A stretch of 64,000 nt of DNA, from assembly GCA_022605405.1 (NCBI GenBank), contig JABYQQ010000007.1, positions 1,178,001-1,242,000 of the forward strand, written 5' to 3'. This DNA is from Earliella scabrosa. Its lineage: Eukaryota > Basidiomycota > Agaricomycetes > Polyporales > Polyporaceae. The translations under genes were made by a program, and so were the position numbers. The notes under the pieces are model-generated. The model searched no databases and had not been told where the DNA came from. It was given only the letters and a program-made list of their open reading frames with translations. This document shows, in pieces, positions 43,729 through 54,753 of the stretch (positions within the stretch are counted from its first letter, which is position 1; every line of letters starts with the position of its first letter).

Positions 43729-46216
43729 TCATCGCTCTTCATGCTGGGGAGCTGTAGAAGTGGACTCGCTATCGAAGGGCGTTGTAGAGGGGGGTATCAG
43801 TAAACTGGGCGAAACAGGTCGAGATCCAACCTGCTCTGGTTCAAGATTCTGCATCCACTGAGAGACAGTTGCTTCCACACGTTGCTGCTCCTGAAGTTCA
43901 GCGGCAGCTTCAGCAGCCCTTCGTGACTCCTCCCACGCATCTCGTCGCTCCCTTGCACCTGGAACGCAGAACGGAGCAGCCAGGACAACCTCGTATGGGT
44001 CGAAGTCCAATGCAGCGTCAGGCTCCTCCGCGGCGCCTACCTCCAGGGTGGTACCCGGACGTGCTCGGTATCTGGCCGCCTCGCGCTTCCGAATGGTGTT
44101 AGCCCTATCAGAAACGATAGATGGTTTGAGGCCCGGCAACGGTTGCGGCGTGGTAGGTGTGGTAGGAGGAGGTTGATGATTCGGATGTTGTTCAATTTGC
44201 GTTGCATTGACACCCCATTGCCGAACCGCGGCCACACCGAACATGTAGTTGACAATGAAAGGGGAGGGGAGAGGGTTCTCGTCGATGGCTCGCTGGGTCA
44301 GCGACTGAGGTGGGAAGAAGGCGTTCATGCCTTGCGGGTATTCGGCAAATTGATAGTCGAAGCCGATGTCTGGATTAGTGCGTAAATCCTGCAACCAGAA
44401 CCAGCTCAAACGCTGGCCCGACAAAGAGCGACGATCGCCCCGCACGACCCGAACACCCTGGCTGAGATCATCACATTGGAGGACGTGATTGGGAGTCTAC
44501 GTTGTACAAGATGAGATTGACTAATTGTTGGAAACAGGATATATGCACATACATGGAGCAGAGCACCCGTGAATTCATCGTATGCCGCATGGAGGACTGT
44601 CTTCAGAATGAAGCCATTTGCAGAAGTGCATATACTGAGTTCGGTCACATCTTCGCCATCCTCGGTTACGCCAGTGGGGCATCGTGTACTGATGATGTGC
44701 GCCAGCATCTGAGTAACAGTCAGATTCGCTCACCAGGATCACGCTGAGTCGTTTAGAATCTCACCTGCTCCCCTTTGGCGTGCCCAAAGACATGGCACCG
44801 ATCCGCCTCACGTATCCTAGCCGAGTATCCCGTGAAGATGCAGGCACGACCGTCCCTCTCGTCAAGTTGCGACGGGAAGTCGACTTCGCGCTGGGTGAAT
44901 GTGCTTTGTGATTTCTTCCGTCGCGGTGCGTCTCGAATTATTGGCAATATATGCGCTAAGTATGGATGAGGATGTAGCCACACGTATAGCATCAATGAGA
45001 CCAAGTTACCGTCTGGATTCGGTTTGAATACATACACAGCTTGATCTTCAACCTCGTCGTCGTCTTGCATGACGCGGTCAACATCGAGCCCCGGACAGAC
45101 TTGGATGACGATGCCGTCACAGTAGAGAATCTCCCATGCCAGATATCGCAGAAATTTGCTGGCGCGTCCAGGGGCCGCAATGGACCGTAGAATGTCGAGG
45201 GGGATATTGAGATAAAACCCGTTCGGGTAGGCACCTAAGAGAACCAAAGCAATGTAGCCTGCAACTGGTGCTGGACCTTGCGACATGGCAGGATGAGGAT
45301 GCTGAATGGGCGTGGAACATATAGTTCGGACTTAAACCATCTTGGTCCGGGCGGGATGACATCACAGACCGGCGGCCCGCATGGCCCGAGACGATGCGCG
45401 TACAGCCCGACGGTCGTCCCAGAATGACTCTGAGCGCACCTGGAGCGCCGTCACCACAGTGCGAGTGCCTCTACGAGCGTCCCGGTGCTGCTTGCCAACC
45501 CGTCGAGCCCCGCATCCTCGGACGTTGGACTTTAGCGCACCCTCCCTCCCGGACGCGAATGCCCCTCAGGCTCCCAATGTCGATGGGCCAACGGCCCGGA
45601 GCACGAGCCTTCCTTCGGCGCCCGTCGTCAGCCTCGCGCCCTCAACCACCGACATCAGCATCCCTCCGATGCCTACTACGACTGGAGCTACCACTGGGCC
45701 CGAGGTCGATGTCAGTGCGCCTTCCGCTCCTGCCAGTGACGCGAGCGCACCGTCTACCCTTCCGACCCCCTAGGCACCGTCCACCCCGGAAGTGCCATCA
45801 GCACACTCACTCTCTCCCAATGTCTGTACGCCTGCGGTTCCCTCGGTCTCATCTGCACCCGTGGCCTGAGTCGTGGAAGTGTTGGTTGATTTGGATGTCT
45901 TCTCGTGTCGATCATGCCCCTGGTGGTCCTTTAAGTGTACCTTGCGGCTGAGCTTGCCAACGTGAATCAATCCGGTCGTACGGTCGTATGACCCCCACTT
46001 CGGTGTGTGATTACCCTCGAAGATCTCAAGGATCCGTAAACAGCAACAATCAAGGTAAAATAACCACGACGCTGCAGTTCCACAGTACTACCGTAGTACC
46101 AGGTACATGCGCTGCAGACTACTAGTGTCAGGGGACTAGCGACCAAGTTCCACGATGGAGAGTGTCTACACATACCATTCTTCTTCAGTCGCTGCATTCT
46201 CTCAAGCGGGGACTGT
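43625..46216 (-). repeat. Segmental duplication, copy 2 (BTB tail + HNH_2 gene, inverted)
   Basis: Inverted counterpart of 10053-12200, about 32 kb away. It starts in the HNH 3' flank and ends with the last few codons of a BTB gene at about 46200-46216, fused directly to the C1D stump of the second direct repeat. It contains about 340 bp upstream of HNH (about 45430-45770) that copy 1 lacks. Confidence 0.85.
43729..45286 (-). CDS. HNH_2-family putative nuclease, copy B, intact motif
   Basis: Exons 45286-45010, 44955-44765, 44708-44553 and 44496-43729 encode 463 residues. The N-terminal region reads FYLNIPLDILRSIAAPG and ILYCDGIVIQVCPGLDVD. The HNH_2-like core follows: RDGRACIFTGYSARIREADR, then CHVFGH (first His), TSANGFILKTVLHAAYDEF (Asn and second His) and TPNHVLQCDDL. 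The C-terminal third has a Pro/Thr-rich stretch and a helical Ala/Glu/Gln-rich segment (ESRRAAEAAAELQEQQ). All residues expected of a working HNH site are present, unlike copy A at 10660. The intron positions are identical in both copies. The domain assignment rests on motif order; nuclease activity is inferred. Whether it cuts DNA, acts in genome defence or is a selfish element is unknown. Confidence 0.82.
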
Positions 46217-46249
46217 GTCTCGTCTTGAGGGAGCTCAACGGAAGACGGT
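45287..46249. other. Upstream region of HNH_2 copy B
   Basis: Mostly duplicated sequence. It includes an extra segment, about 45430-45770, that is open on the plus strand (45381-45773) and would encode a Pro/Ala/Ser/Thr-rich stretch with repeated SAPS-like units. Because several frames are open in this GC-rich segment and the paralogous region lacks it, I do not call a gene. The last part (about 46216-46250) is the junction with the C1D stump. Confidence 0.5.
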
Positions 46250-46447
46250 GTGTACTGAACATGAGGTCATAGACCAGGTATGGGAGCGCGACGTTGAGCT
46301 TCACTTGCTGGATGGTCTCCAAAGGCGGGAGGGACTCGAGGAGTGTCTGGGAGAGCAATGGCTCGAGTCTGTCCTCGAGGGTCGTCTAGCGAGTCATTCG
46401 GGTGTGGCGAGCTTTGTCAGAAGTTGTTGTTCAGAGCTTTCCGCCAT
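46250..46447 (-). pseudogene. C1D/LRP1 exon 1 pseudogene
   Basis: Duplicate of the first exon of the C1D gene at 41453-42600, starting at the same ATG (46447). It carries one extra codon near the start and two single-base insertions, so a stop falls at codon 18. Homology ceases at the exon 1 splice donor, and the remaining four exons are absent. It keeps the promoter side, which it shares with SF3B5 copy 2. It cannot make a C1D protein. Confidence 0.88.
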
Positions 46448-46666
46448 AGTGAGGGTTTCCCCGCAAGAAAGACAAGACTCGCAAGTGTGGCGAAGAGATA
46501 CTAGACCAGCCTCGAACCCAGTGAGAAGTAGGTGCGAGGACTCCTTGGAGGAGCAGGATTCCAGCAATCAGGGAGCGCCCATCGATCGTGTGTATAGATC
46601 CGGATCGGGCATGCATTCCAGACACGCGCATGGCAAGGCGCGAAAACGGTGCCCTTGACCTGGACC

Positions 46667-47203
46667 ATGGTCAGTGACCTCTATCTTCCTCGTTGCCCCC
46701 CTCCTTGACCTATGTTGCCTCTCGCAGTCTTCTGAGCTTCGTTACACGGCCAACACCCAACTTGAGCATTGTGAGTACGCCCTTTATCCGGGAGACGAGG
46801 CCTAACTGGTATGCATCCTTGCAGTGCATGCTCGGTACACTGGAACTGGTAAGTCTACAAAGCCGAGACATGCTGTCCTCCTAAGTTAACGTGTCATGTC
46901 CAGGCCATGCCGATTTGACGAAATAGTGAGGATGTCTCCGTGGTATCTCCCTATCTCGATGCTCACCCGACGCGCAGCGAATGGCTTACCCACCAGCACC
47001 GCGACACACTGTCGTCCATCGTTGGACATCCTCCTCTGACATCCTATCTGGCGATTGCTGACGGAGAGGCGATTGGGAGGGTGAAGTTCGAGATGACCGA
47101 GGTGCGTGGTACTCTGATACCTTTTCTGCCTATGCTCAGCGTCTTTGTTCGTGTCCAGCGTATGCTGCAACCGTGTGGTCCTCCGCCTCCCAAGGACGAC
47201 TAG
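46667..47203 (+). CDS. SF3B5: Splicing factor 3B subunit 5 (SF3b10), copy 2
   Basis: The same six-exon structure as copy 1, including the ATG-only first exon at 46667-46669, and the same 86-residue product. I counted ten nucleotide differences from copy 1 in the 261 coding bases, all synonymous (for example CTC/CTT, GAC/GAT, ACG/ACA, TGC/TGT). All splice signals are intact. Introns diverge by small insertions and deletions. Retention of an identical protein beside a dead C1D fragment indicates selection on this copy or recent gene conversion. It carries its own copy of the bidirectional promoter and is likely expressed. Confidence 0.9.
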
Positions 47204-47924
47204 AACCTTGTCCTTGTTGGATCCCCCGAGCTCCGTGACATCTCCGCACGGCCCCTCCTCCACGACTGCCCGCAGTAGGTGCTATGTATAACTCGCAATG
47301 TGCATCCACGGTGCTCGAGGCCCAGCCGGACCAATCTAGCGTTGAATATACTGTAATCCACCTATCTTGCGTGTGGCCCAAGACCCGATTACATCCGCAT
47401 TGGCCTCCGTTCTGTCAACTGCCGCAACTTGTCTCGCCGCCACAAAGACGCGCCGACACCGAAAATGGCAGGTGAGGAGGGTCTTGCTAATGCGTGCAGA
47501 CTGACTTGTGCAGCCGGCACGACCGTGTGTAGACCTCTTCTCGCCCTCCTATACGCGGTGGTCTGTATCGGCCGGATGGATGGATGGATGGGTGCAGACT
47601 CGCACGTGGAGGAGAGACTCAGAATAGGGCGGCGCGCCAGTGTGAGCCCCTTGCGGTGTGGCCTGACGGGAGGGTCGATCTGTCACCGTCTTCGGAGCGC
47701 CGCCTGGGTGGAGTGTCCGCTCGCCCGATCGAGGCTGCCATTGCTCCTTGCTCTCTCCCACCAGGTATATGCGTCTATCTGACTCTGCCCAGCCGTCTCC
47801 GAGCCCGCTTCGACTGCACCGCGAAGGCTCATTGTCAACCAAGACAAAGCAACCGTCAGCTTTGCCTCCGCCACTCGACGCTTCGACCACCCTGCGCTCT
47901 TAACGTCGTCCTCCATTCCCCGCC
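47204..47924. other. Intergenic, SF3B5 copy 2 to methyltransferase
   Basis: About 720 bp; the first 80 bp are duplicated sequence. A short ggatggatggat run lies near 47574-47590. No gene is supported. Confidence 0.5.
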
Positions 47925-50507
47925 ATGGAGCCCAGGATCTTCTCGCCCACCTCGCCCTCTGGGACCATCCTGGACAGCTCCTTCAACGCTTCACTCCGCC
48001 TCTCGCATAGTGTCGACTCTCTGCAACCTCTGCTTTCTGCTCATGACCTCTCTGATCCGGCGTTCTTTGACCCATACATGGCCGACAAAGTACCCCGCAA
48101 CTTCCATTTCCCACCCATCTCAAGTCCACCCTCTACGTCCCCTCCAACTCCGAGCACTTCGGGACGATCGTCAATGGAAGAACCGCATATAGGCAACTCC
48201 CCATCGCAAGCCACCATCACTCAGGCCGCGGTACACGGTGAGATCCACAAGGTCAAGAAGAAGCGGTCCCTCGGGCAGGCTCTCAAGTCTCTTCGCTCGT
48301 CATCCCGCGACTTCACGGAGAGCTTGCGAAGCACCAAACGCGTACCATTGCCCCTCCAGCTAGATGACACATCTGTCTTGACTGTCGGGTCGGAGACTCT
48401 GCCAGGAAACCACGGCCAGCGGCTGGCGGAGGACGATGACGGTTTCGAGGATCGGAATAGGACCGTCCGCAGGCGCAACATGCCCCACCACCCTTTCCGC
48501 TCCGAGGATGTACCTTACATGCAAGCATACAGTCAGATCTTGCTCGAAAAGTACGTGTCGTCCTCACCCGGCTGAGCGTCCATCCCACGTCCTGTCCACT
48601 GCTGACATATGACTATTGCGGCGCAGTGACTACCAGATGCACCAATTGCTGTGTCGGCTCAACCGCCCTGACTCCCCTACATTCCACCGGTTCAAGAAGC
48701 CGCCCGTGGACGTCCTTGACCTTGGGTGTGGTGAAGGTTTTTGGGTCCTCTATGCCGCGAAGATGTGGAAGTCAAGTGGCACGAAGGTGACCGGTCTCGA
48801 CCTCATCGACATGCATAACAACGAAGTTGGGGAAGTACATCCACGTCTTGAACCCGCGCACGTCCCGAAGAACGTTACGTGGAAACGAGCCAACTTGTAC
48901 GTCTGTCTACTACGTCGAGGGTCGCTATATGCGTCGTACTGAACTCTGCGTCAGTGTCAAATACCCGTTGCCGTTCCCTGACAACTCATTTGACCTCGTG
49001 CGAATGGCGAACCTCACGCTGTGCATCCCCATTAACCGGTGGAAGTTCGTGCTCACGCAAGTACGGCGGGTCCTGAGGCCGGGTGGCCGGCTAGAACTCA
49101 TCGACGATGAGATGTTCTTCCCTAGCGTCCTGCCCCGTCCCGCAAGAGACGTCCCCCGATCACCGTCAAGGATACAGTGGCAACGCAGCACTTCCGAGCA
49201 GTTCATTCCACGGACCACATCGCTTTCTCGCTCCCTCTCCCACAAAGCGCTCTCGGATCTCCCCTCGCCTCATAGCTCCCCGAACAGCAAGAGCAAGAAG
49301 GGCCACTCGCGGTCACCTTCGGACGTCGAGTTCAGCACGAACACTGCGATCGCATCCCACCTGGAGACCGTCTTCGCGAACATGCTCACGAACAAGTACG
49401 GGATCTCTACTCGCCCACACCTCTTCCTTGAGCGCATGCTTCCGGAGGTGTTTGGGCCTGACAACGTTCGCCAGACGCAAGAGCTTGAGCTCGCAGTGCC
49501 CTCGCGCGAGCTCACCGAAGGCTGCGAAGGCCCTGGGCTCTCATCTAGTGCAGGGACGAGCCCGGCGAAGGCTATACCAGGACACATGAAACGCGCTAGC
49601 GAGGACGAGAAGGCCAAGGGCGCGTGGATGTCCCTCGATTGGGAGAAGAAGGAGAAGCGGACCGGGTCCGTCCCGCCCGTCGTCCCCATTGCTATCACGC
49701 TGCCCACATCTTCGCCGCGCTCCGAGCGGCGGAGCGAGGACAGTGTCAGCACGATCAGCACAGCGGATTTAGACCTCGGCTTGAGCATGAAGATGGCCCC
49801 GCAGCTCAAGGGTTCGCTCACGCCCAAGGCTCGGCAGGTGCTCTTCGGCGAGGGCGAGGACGTCAGGACGCCGTCGTGGCGCGCAAACGGGCCGTACCAG
49901 GCCCCGGGGCTCGTGCTGCTGCCGTCGACGCTCATCCCGTTCTCGCCGCTCGAGCTCGAAATGCACGCGTGCAAGCACATGAACACCCTGCTTGGGTGCA
50001 AGTACGCGCTCGGCAAGTACATCGCGGCCCAGAGGGGCTCGGACGGCGAGCCGCTCCTGTCAGAGAAGGAGGTGGATGACTACCTGTGGGACTACGAGTG
50101 GTGCGTGTGCGCTCTCCGGCTCTCCGAGAGCAGTATTCTTGACGTACTAGTGCTCCCTGACTGATCATTGCATCCACTTCAGTTTCCGACGGAAGCGGTT
50201 TAACTGGCCCCAGGACATCCCTGCGCTCCGGATGGAGGACGAGCCCGACGAGCCGGCAGCGGTGCAGACCCCGCCCCCAAAGTCAATCTTCAACAAGCTC
50301 GCGTCTGCTGGGACGAGCACACCACCTGCGATGGAGGCCCAGCGCACACTTTCTGCTGGGGTTGCGGGGCTCGGCTTCGGGACGCCGCCGATGTACGGCG
50401 GGGTCGCGGTGAGCCGGCAGCAGTCGACGCACGTACGGACGATCCGCGTGTACGAGGTGCTCAAGGCGCACCGGTGCGGTGGGTGCCATTGTAACGGCAC
50501 CTGCTAG
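47925..50507 (+). CDS. SAM-dependent methyltransferase (type 11), long form
   Basis: Putative class I methyltransferase of unknown substrate. Exons 47925-48550, 48627-48896, 48955-50100 and 50183-50507 encode 788 residues. Residues 1-210 are Ser/Pro-rich with a basic patch (HKVKKKRSLGQALKSLRSSS) and look disordered. The Rossmann fold follows: VDVLDLGCGEGFWVLYAA (motif I), TKVTGLDLID, FVKYPLPFPDNSFDLVRMANL (motif IV region), and VLRPGGRLELIDDEMFF (motif VI). A Ser/Arg-rich insertion of about 60 residues follows. An alpha-helical segment comes next (SHLETVFANMLTNKYGISTRPHLFLERMLPEVFG), with another disordered stretch. The C-terminal piece reads LELEMHACKHMNTLLGCKYALGKYIA and CFRRKRFNWPQDIP. The tail ends with a Cys-rich HRCGGCHCNGTC. 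The layout is conserved in agaricomycetes as far as I know; the function is not established. Confidence 0.85.
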
Positions 50508-51052
50508 TATCTGCTAAGTAAGTTGGTTATGTTGGTTCCATCGTCTGCATTCACGACCTGTCACGACCCCCATTATGCCCCCTCCCTCTTCGTCTTGCAT
50601 CATCACATCTATCCCTTATTTGTACATAATCTTCACCCCTTCCCCTGCACACACCCCTCCTTGCATCAGCCATATTGCTCGCGTTGAACTCTCCCGCATT
50701 CTGCATCCTGCACACACATCCGCACGCTCCTTCGTCATCATCGTCATCCACGCACTGCATCCCATATCTCCATCCAACACGCACGCTCGTTCTGTTGTCG
50801 CATCCTGCATCGTCGCCTTGCTCTTCTTCAATTGTCGCCGCACTGTACGAATAGATTTATAAATTGGGTCGCCGGAAGGATAGAATGTATAACTACAATT
50901 AGCTCTACAGTCAGATCGTCCATACAATACTACGAATAAGTTACTTGCGCGCACAGCGCAACGTCCGATCACAACGTCCGAGTTTTCGTGGGTGTGTTTT
51001 GGAGATGGAGATCTGCACATGCACATGCGCATATACATATATAGACCTACGC
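50508..51052. other. Convergent intergenic region, methyltransferase / NIPA transporter
   Basis: About 545 bp of 3' sequence. Near 51014-51043 there is a run of alternating purine-pyrimidine (tgcacatgcacatgcgcata type) just past the transporter stop. No gene is supported. Confidence 0.5.
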
Positions 51053-52535
51053 CTACACCTGCTGGCGTGGGGGAGTCCGTGATCGGGAGTCATGCTCGCC
51101 GCTCGTCCGCGTGAGGTGCGCGCGCTCGTCGACATGCTCAAAGTCATCCGGGTCCTGCTCGGGCTCGTAGAGCGTCTCGAGGCCGACGACCTCGCCGTTA
51201 GCGCGGACGTAGCCGTCGGCGGCGGCGGCAGCGGGCGCGCGGGAGAGCTCGAGGAGGTGGACGCCGAGGAAGGTGGTGATGAAGCCGGCGAGGAGGGCGA
51301 GGGTGTTTGTGGGGTCGTCGGTGTTGAGGCCTTGGAAGAGGATGATGGAGGCGACGATGGTGCAGGTTGAGAAGCCGACGTAGTACATTGGGTTCACCCT
51401 GGGATGGAAGAGGAAGGGTGACGTGAGTTGCGGGATGTCTATGGGTGTGGATGTGGATATGGAAACGGACATGGAGAGACGTACACGTTGGTGGAGAAGT
51501 GGTCTAGGGCCTTGTTGAAGTAGTTGGTCTGGACGATGACGCAGGTGGCGACGAGGATGGCGAAGACGTAGGTCGCGGGGCGGGTGAACTGGTTGTTTCC
51601 GGAGAAGGTGAGCTTGACGGCGACGCCGAGGCCCTTGATCGCCATGATGGACACGGAGCCGACGAGGGAGCAGACCGAGATGTAGTAGATGGGATTCGTG
51701 CGGCCATACTTCGGGATGACGGCGTAAATCGTGACGAGGCTGAAGACAAGGACGACGAAGGAGTACATCAAGAAGCCTGTGGGAGAAGGAGTGTTGGGAG
51801 TTCCAATCTGGGGTAATGCTGAAGGTGTAGCACGCACCTGGTTGTAGAGCATAGTGGAGGATCTCGTCAACGGTCTGAATATCCTTGTCTGGCGGAGCGT
51901 GTAGAACAATAATCAAGGAGCCCAGCAGACATAGCGCACAGCCGACGCGACCGAGGTGACCAAGCTGCTCGTTGAGTAGGAACGACGCGAGGATAGCTCT
52001 TGAGGGGACGATGAGGCAGACGTCTTTGCCAGGATAACAAGGAGACACATACCCGATAATCACAGACAGCGCACCAAGAGGAGTGATCAGGATGGGTGGT
52101 GCGAATGTATACGCCACGAAGTTGAGGACTACGGATCACAGGATGAGACTAGTCGCTTTCAGGCGAGGATCTTGCGGACATACTCTCCCCCAGTACCACT
52201 GCGTCGCCCTGCATCAGGCCAATTCGACGCTACAGATGAGGTCCGAGAACTCACTGAGTGTCATTCCCGCCCACCATAACGGACTCTTGAAGTATGTGTG
52301 CTGGTCCGTCGCAGCACTTCCATCCCTGGCCGAGTAGGCGTTCCCGGCGTGGATCAGGCCCTGCAATGATAGCCAACGCCAAGGCGGCAGTACGTGAGAC
52401 CAGGAGCTACGGTGCGGGGCGTCCGAGTGGAACGCAGCGGGATCGTCCAACCTTCTTGGTGAGGATGAAGCTGCTGCCGATGCCCACGGAGCCGCAGACG
52501 GAGATTATGATGCCGATATATCTGTCTTCGACCAT
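51053..52535 (-). CDS. NIPA-type magnesium transporter (DUF803 family)
   Basis: Multi-pass membrane protein of the NIPA family, thought to carry Mg2+. The first exon begins MVEDRYIGIIISVCGSVGIG and SSFILTKK, the classic NIPA N-terminus with helix 1. Following exons contain LIHAGNAYS, YFKSPLWWAGMTL, VAYTFAPPILITPLGALSVI (family signature), AILASFLLNEQLGHLGRVGC, LCLLGSLIIVLHAPPDKDI, FLMYSFVVLVFSLVTIYAVI, YISVCSLVGSVSIMAIKGLG, YVFAILVATCVIVQTNYFNK, NPMYYVGFSTCTIVASIILF and a final helix LALLAGFITTFLGVHLLEL. About nine hydrophobic segments are visible. The C-terminal cytosolic tail is acidic, then Arg/Ser-rich (HDSRSRTPPRQQV). Several introns are present; the ATG at 52535 was chosen by family match. 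Confidence 0.9.
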
Positions 52536-54721
52536 CGTTGAGCTTTCAGCAGGCAGTGGTCATCAAGGAAAGGAGCGTGGAGGAGAGAGGGAACGTGGAG
52601 GGAAGCCTGGGTGTGCGAGGCGGCTCGCGCGCGCGAACTCGCAGGCATGCTGCTCGCGAATTTCGCGCGCAGTCGCACCCTCCCCCGGATGCCGTCGGCG
52701 ACATTGTCCGACTCCGGTCCGGGTGCCGCCCGCGGCCACAGACGGTGGCAGCTGCTGAACGAGACGTCGACGTCCTTGTCCTCCTCCTCCCACCACCACC
52801 CCCACCAACTTGGCACATGCGGTGGACTGGCCCGCGGGCGATGCACGGTACGATGGTTTGAGGGTGTGCGATGCATCGCACGTCCTGCATACACGCCAAG
52901 GATCGGTGGTATGTAGAGGCTCAAACATGACTACCAGGGTTGAGTCGCTGACTAGCATGACTCTCGACATCCTTAACAGCTCTGTAGGACCGTTTGGAGG
53001 CGGGTCGCGCGCCGCTCCGCTCGGACGTAAATTGCAGCCACTCGGGGCCGCCGCGGTGATAGTATCTTAGCTCTGGAACATACTCTACTGCCCTTCGGCA
53101 TGTCTACAATCTCAGTATGATGCTTAGCCTTGAAGCAAAGAGCAGTACAACGCGACATCACGGATCTGGTGTCTAGTTCAAGGACTGCCCTATGCGATAT
53201 TGCCTTTTGGCGCGCGGCCACACCTTGCCAGGCTTGCCCTAGCCGGAGCTGCCATGGTCGAGGTCCTTCAAGGCCTGGGTAGAGTATACAGCTTCGTTTC
53301 ACATCCTCGCGGACTATTGATCGGGCCGTTCAACAGTTGTCAGCAGCATAGGGATATCACCACCAGGCAATACAGCTTTGGTTGTCTGTTACTGCCTAGT
53401 GACTTATGCCAAGAAACAGGTGGGTTGTCGCCTCTCTCAGCTCTGTCAGCATATACCTGGCAGGTTTTGATTATGCGGGTGGTGCGAACCTCGCAAACAC
53501 AAAAGGTTAGTGTACAGTCAAGCCTACTCGCAAGAGGGTGCCTGCTGATGGATAAAAAGCAACATACAATGACAGGGACATAGTGTGTGTACAAGAAATG
53601 GCGGGGCGGATCAGGCCACCCACCTTTACGCCCGAACGACTCATGGCCGTTCAAAATCCTCTCACCACATGACACACGAAAGCCCGCTGTGAGAAATACC
53701 TATCCGCACCGGACAACAGACAAGCACTAGCCTTCGTGCCTGGACGTTCTAGCCATGTCAGATCGACAGAATATGACACTGGACAAATATCGAACACGGC
53801 GGAATTCTCTCTCTTGAGGCAATGCTGCAGGAGTTTTTCTCACAAACGGAACGCCGCCACTGGAATCACTTGACAAGCTATCCGCCGATGACGCATCCTC
53901 AGCAACTCAAACAGATCTGTCAAGTGCCATTCGAATATATCCGCACTGGGGAGCACAGCGGACGCAATTGCCATCATGTACTGCACAGGCGTTACACATC
54001 TCTAAGCGCTGAGCCGCACTCGTTACGAGCTACGGGTTTTGTTCCGTGTTGGTGGCTCTCAGCTCTAATTCTCGTTTCAGATATCCTGTGAGCCAGGGGA
54101 ACTGGGTTTGTATCTTAATCTCATTACGGTAATCAAGCTGAGAGCTTATTCCACAGGTCGTGACCCGGGCGCGAAGCTAGCAATAACTGCCTGGCAGCCT
54201 TGAGCGATCTTCTCGGAGTACGACGCATGTGCATGCGCATGCCTAGATGGTAAGGTTTCAGTATAAGGCTATTGCGTCACCATTCTGCTTACAGTCTATT
54301 CTGCTTACGGTCTCTGGGATCCCGAACCGACCACATCTTGGCACGCACAGGTACAATCATGCACAATTGACGTCTGGAACGGCCACCATCCGAGGCGTTA
54401 CAACAGACCCGCCCACCCGGGGCTGAGCAAAAATGGCTCTCTCGCGCCCTCATGCTACTAAACGCCAGCCTGCGCTGTCGCTCGTGGGAGAAGTCCGCTC
54501 GTTGCCTGGCTTGGACAGCACCCACTCAGTTCAAATGCTTTCGCGCGACCGCCGCGCTTCAGGTCCAAACTGATGCAGCGGTGTTCTAGAGTCGGAGACG
54601 CTGTCCCTGTCATGACCGCCGCCGCCGGCGCGTGCATACAGAGTCCCGCTCCTTCCCCGCTGGCCGATTGAGCGCCAGCAGGGCATGCCTCTTGCGGTGC
54701 CGGACCTCGTCGTCTTTACAG

Positions 54722-54728
54722 TGCACAC
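54722..54728 (+). promoter_or_regulatory. Metal-response-element-like motif of the laccase promoter
   Basis: TGCACAC fits the TGCRCNC consensus reported upstream of copper-induced fungal laccase genes. It lies 138 bp upstream of the ATG and 18 bp upstream of the TATA box. It is a short motif and may be chance. Confidence 0.35.
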
Positions 54729-54745
54729 CGGGCGAGCACCAACAG

Positions 54746-54753
54746 TATATAAG
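54746..54753 (+). promoter_or_regulatory. TATA box of the laccase gene
   Basis: TATATAAG lies about 114 bp upstream of the laccase ATG, a normal distance for basidiomycete laccase promoters. Confidence 0.65.

Larger units (their letters stand above)
46250..47286 (+). repeat. Direct segmental duplication, copy 2 (C1D stump + SF3B5)
   Basis: Second copy of 42410-43420 in the same orientation. Coding exons of SF3B5 differ only at synonymous sites, whereas introns and the C1D part have insertions and deletions. The left end abuts the inverted HNH block. Confidence 0.9.

Noticed and set aside
45394..45951. 185-codon plus frame upstream of HNH copy B
   Set aside because: It overlaps another open frame with different composition and is not preserved in the paralogous region; it is kept only as an observation.
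42410..47286. Composite transposon explanation for the direct repeats
   Set aside because: The repeats contain ordinary host genes, with no terminal inverted repeats or transposase; segmental duplication fits better.
53822..54091. 89-codon plus frame in the 2.3 kb intergenic region
   Set aside because: No motif, no splice partners and no promoter evidence.
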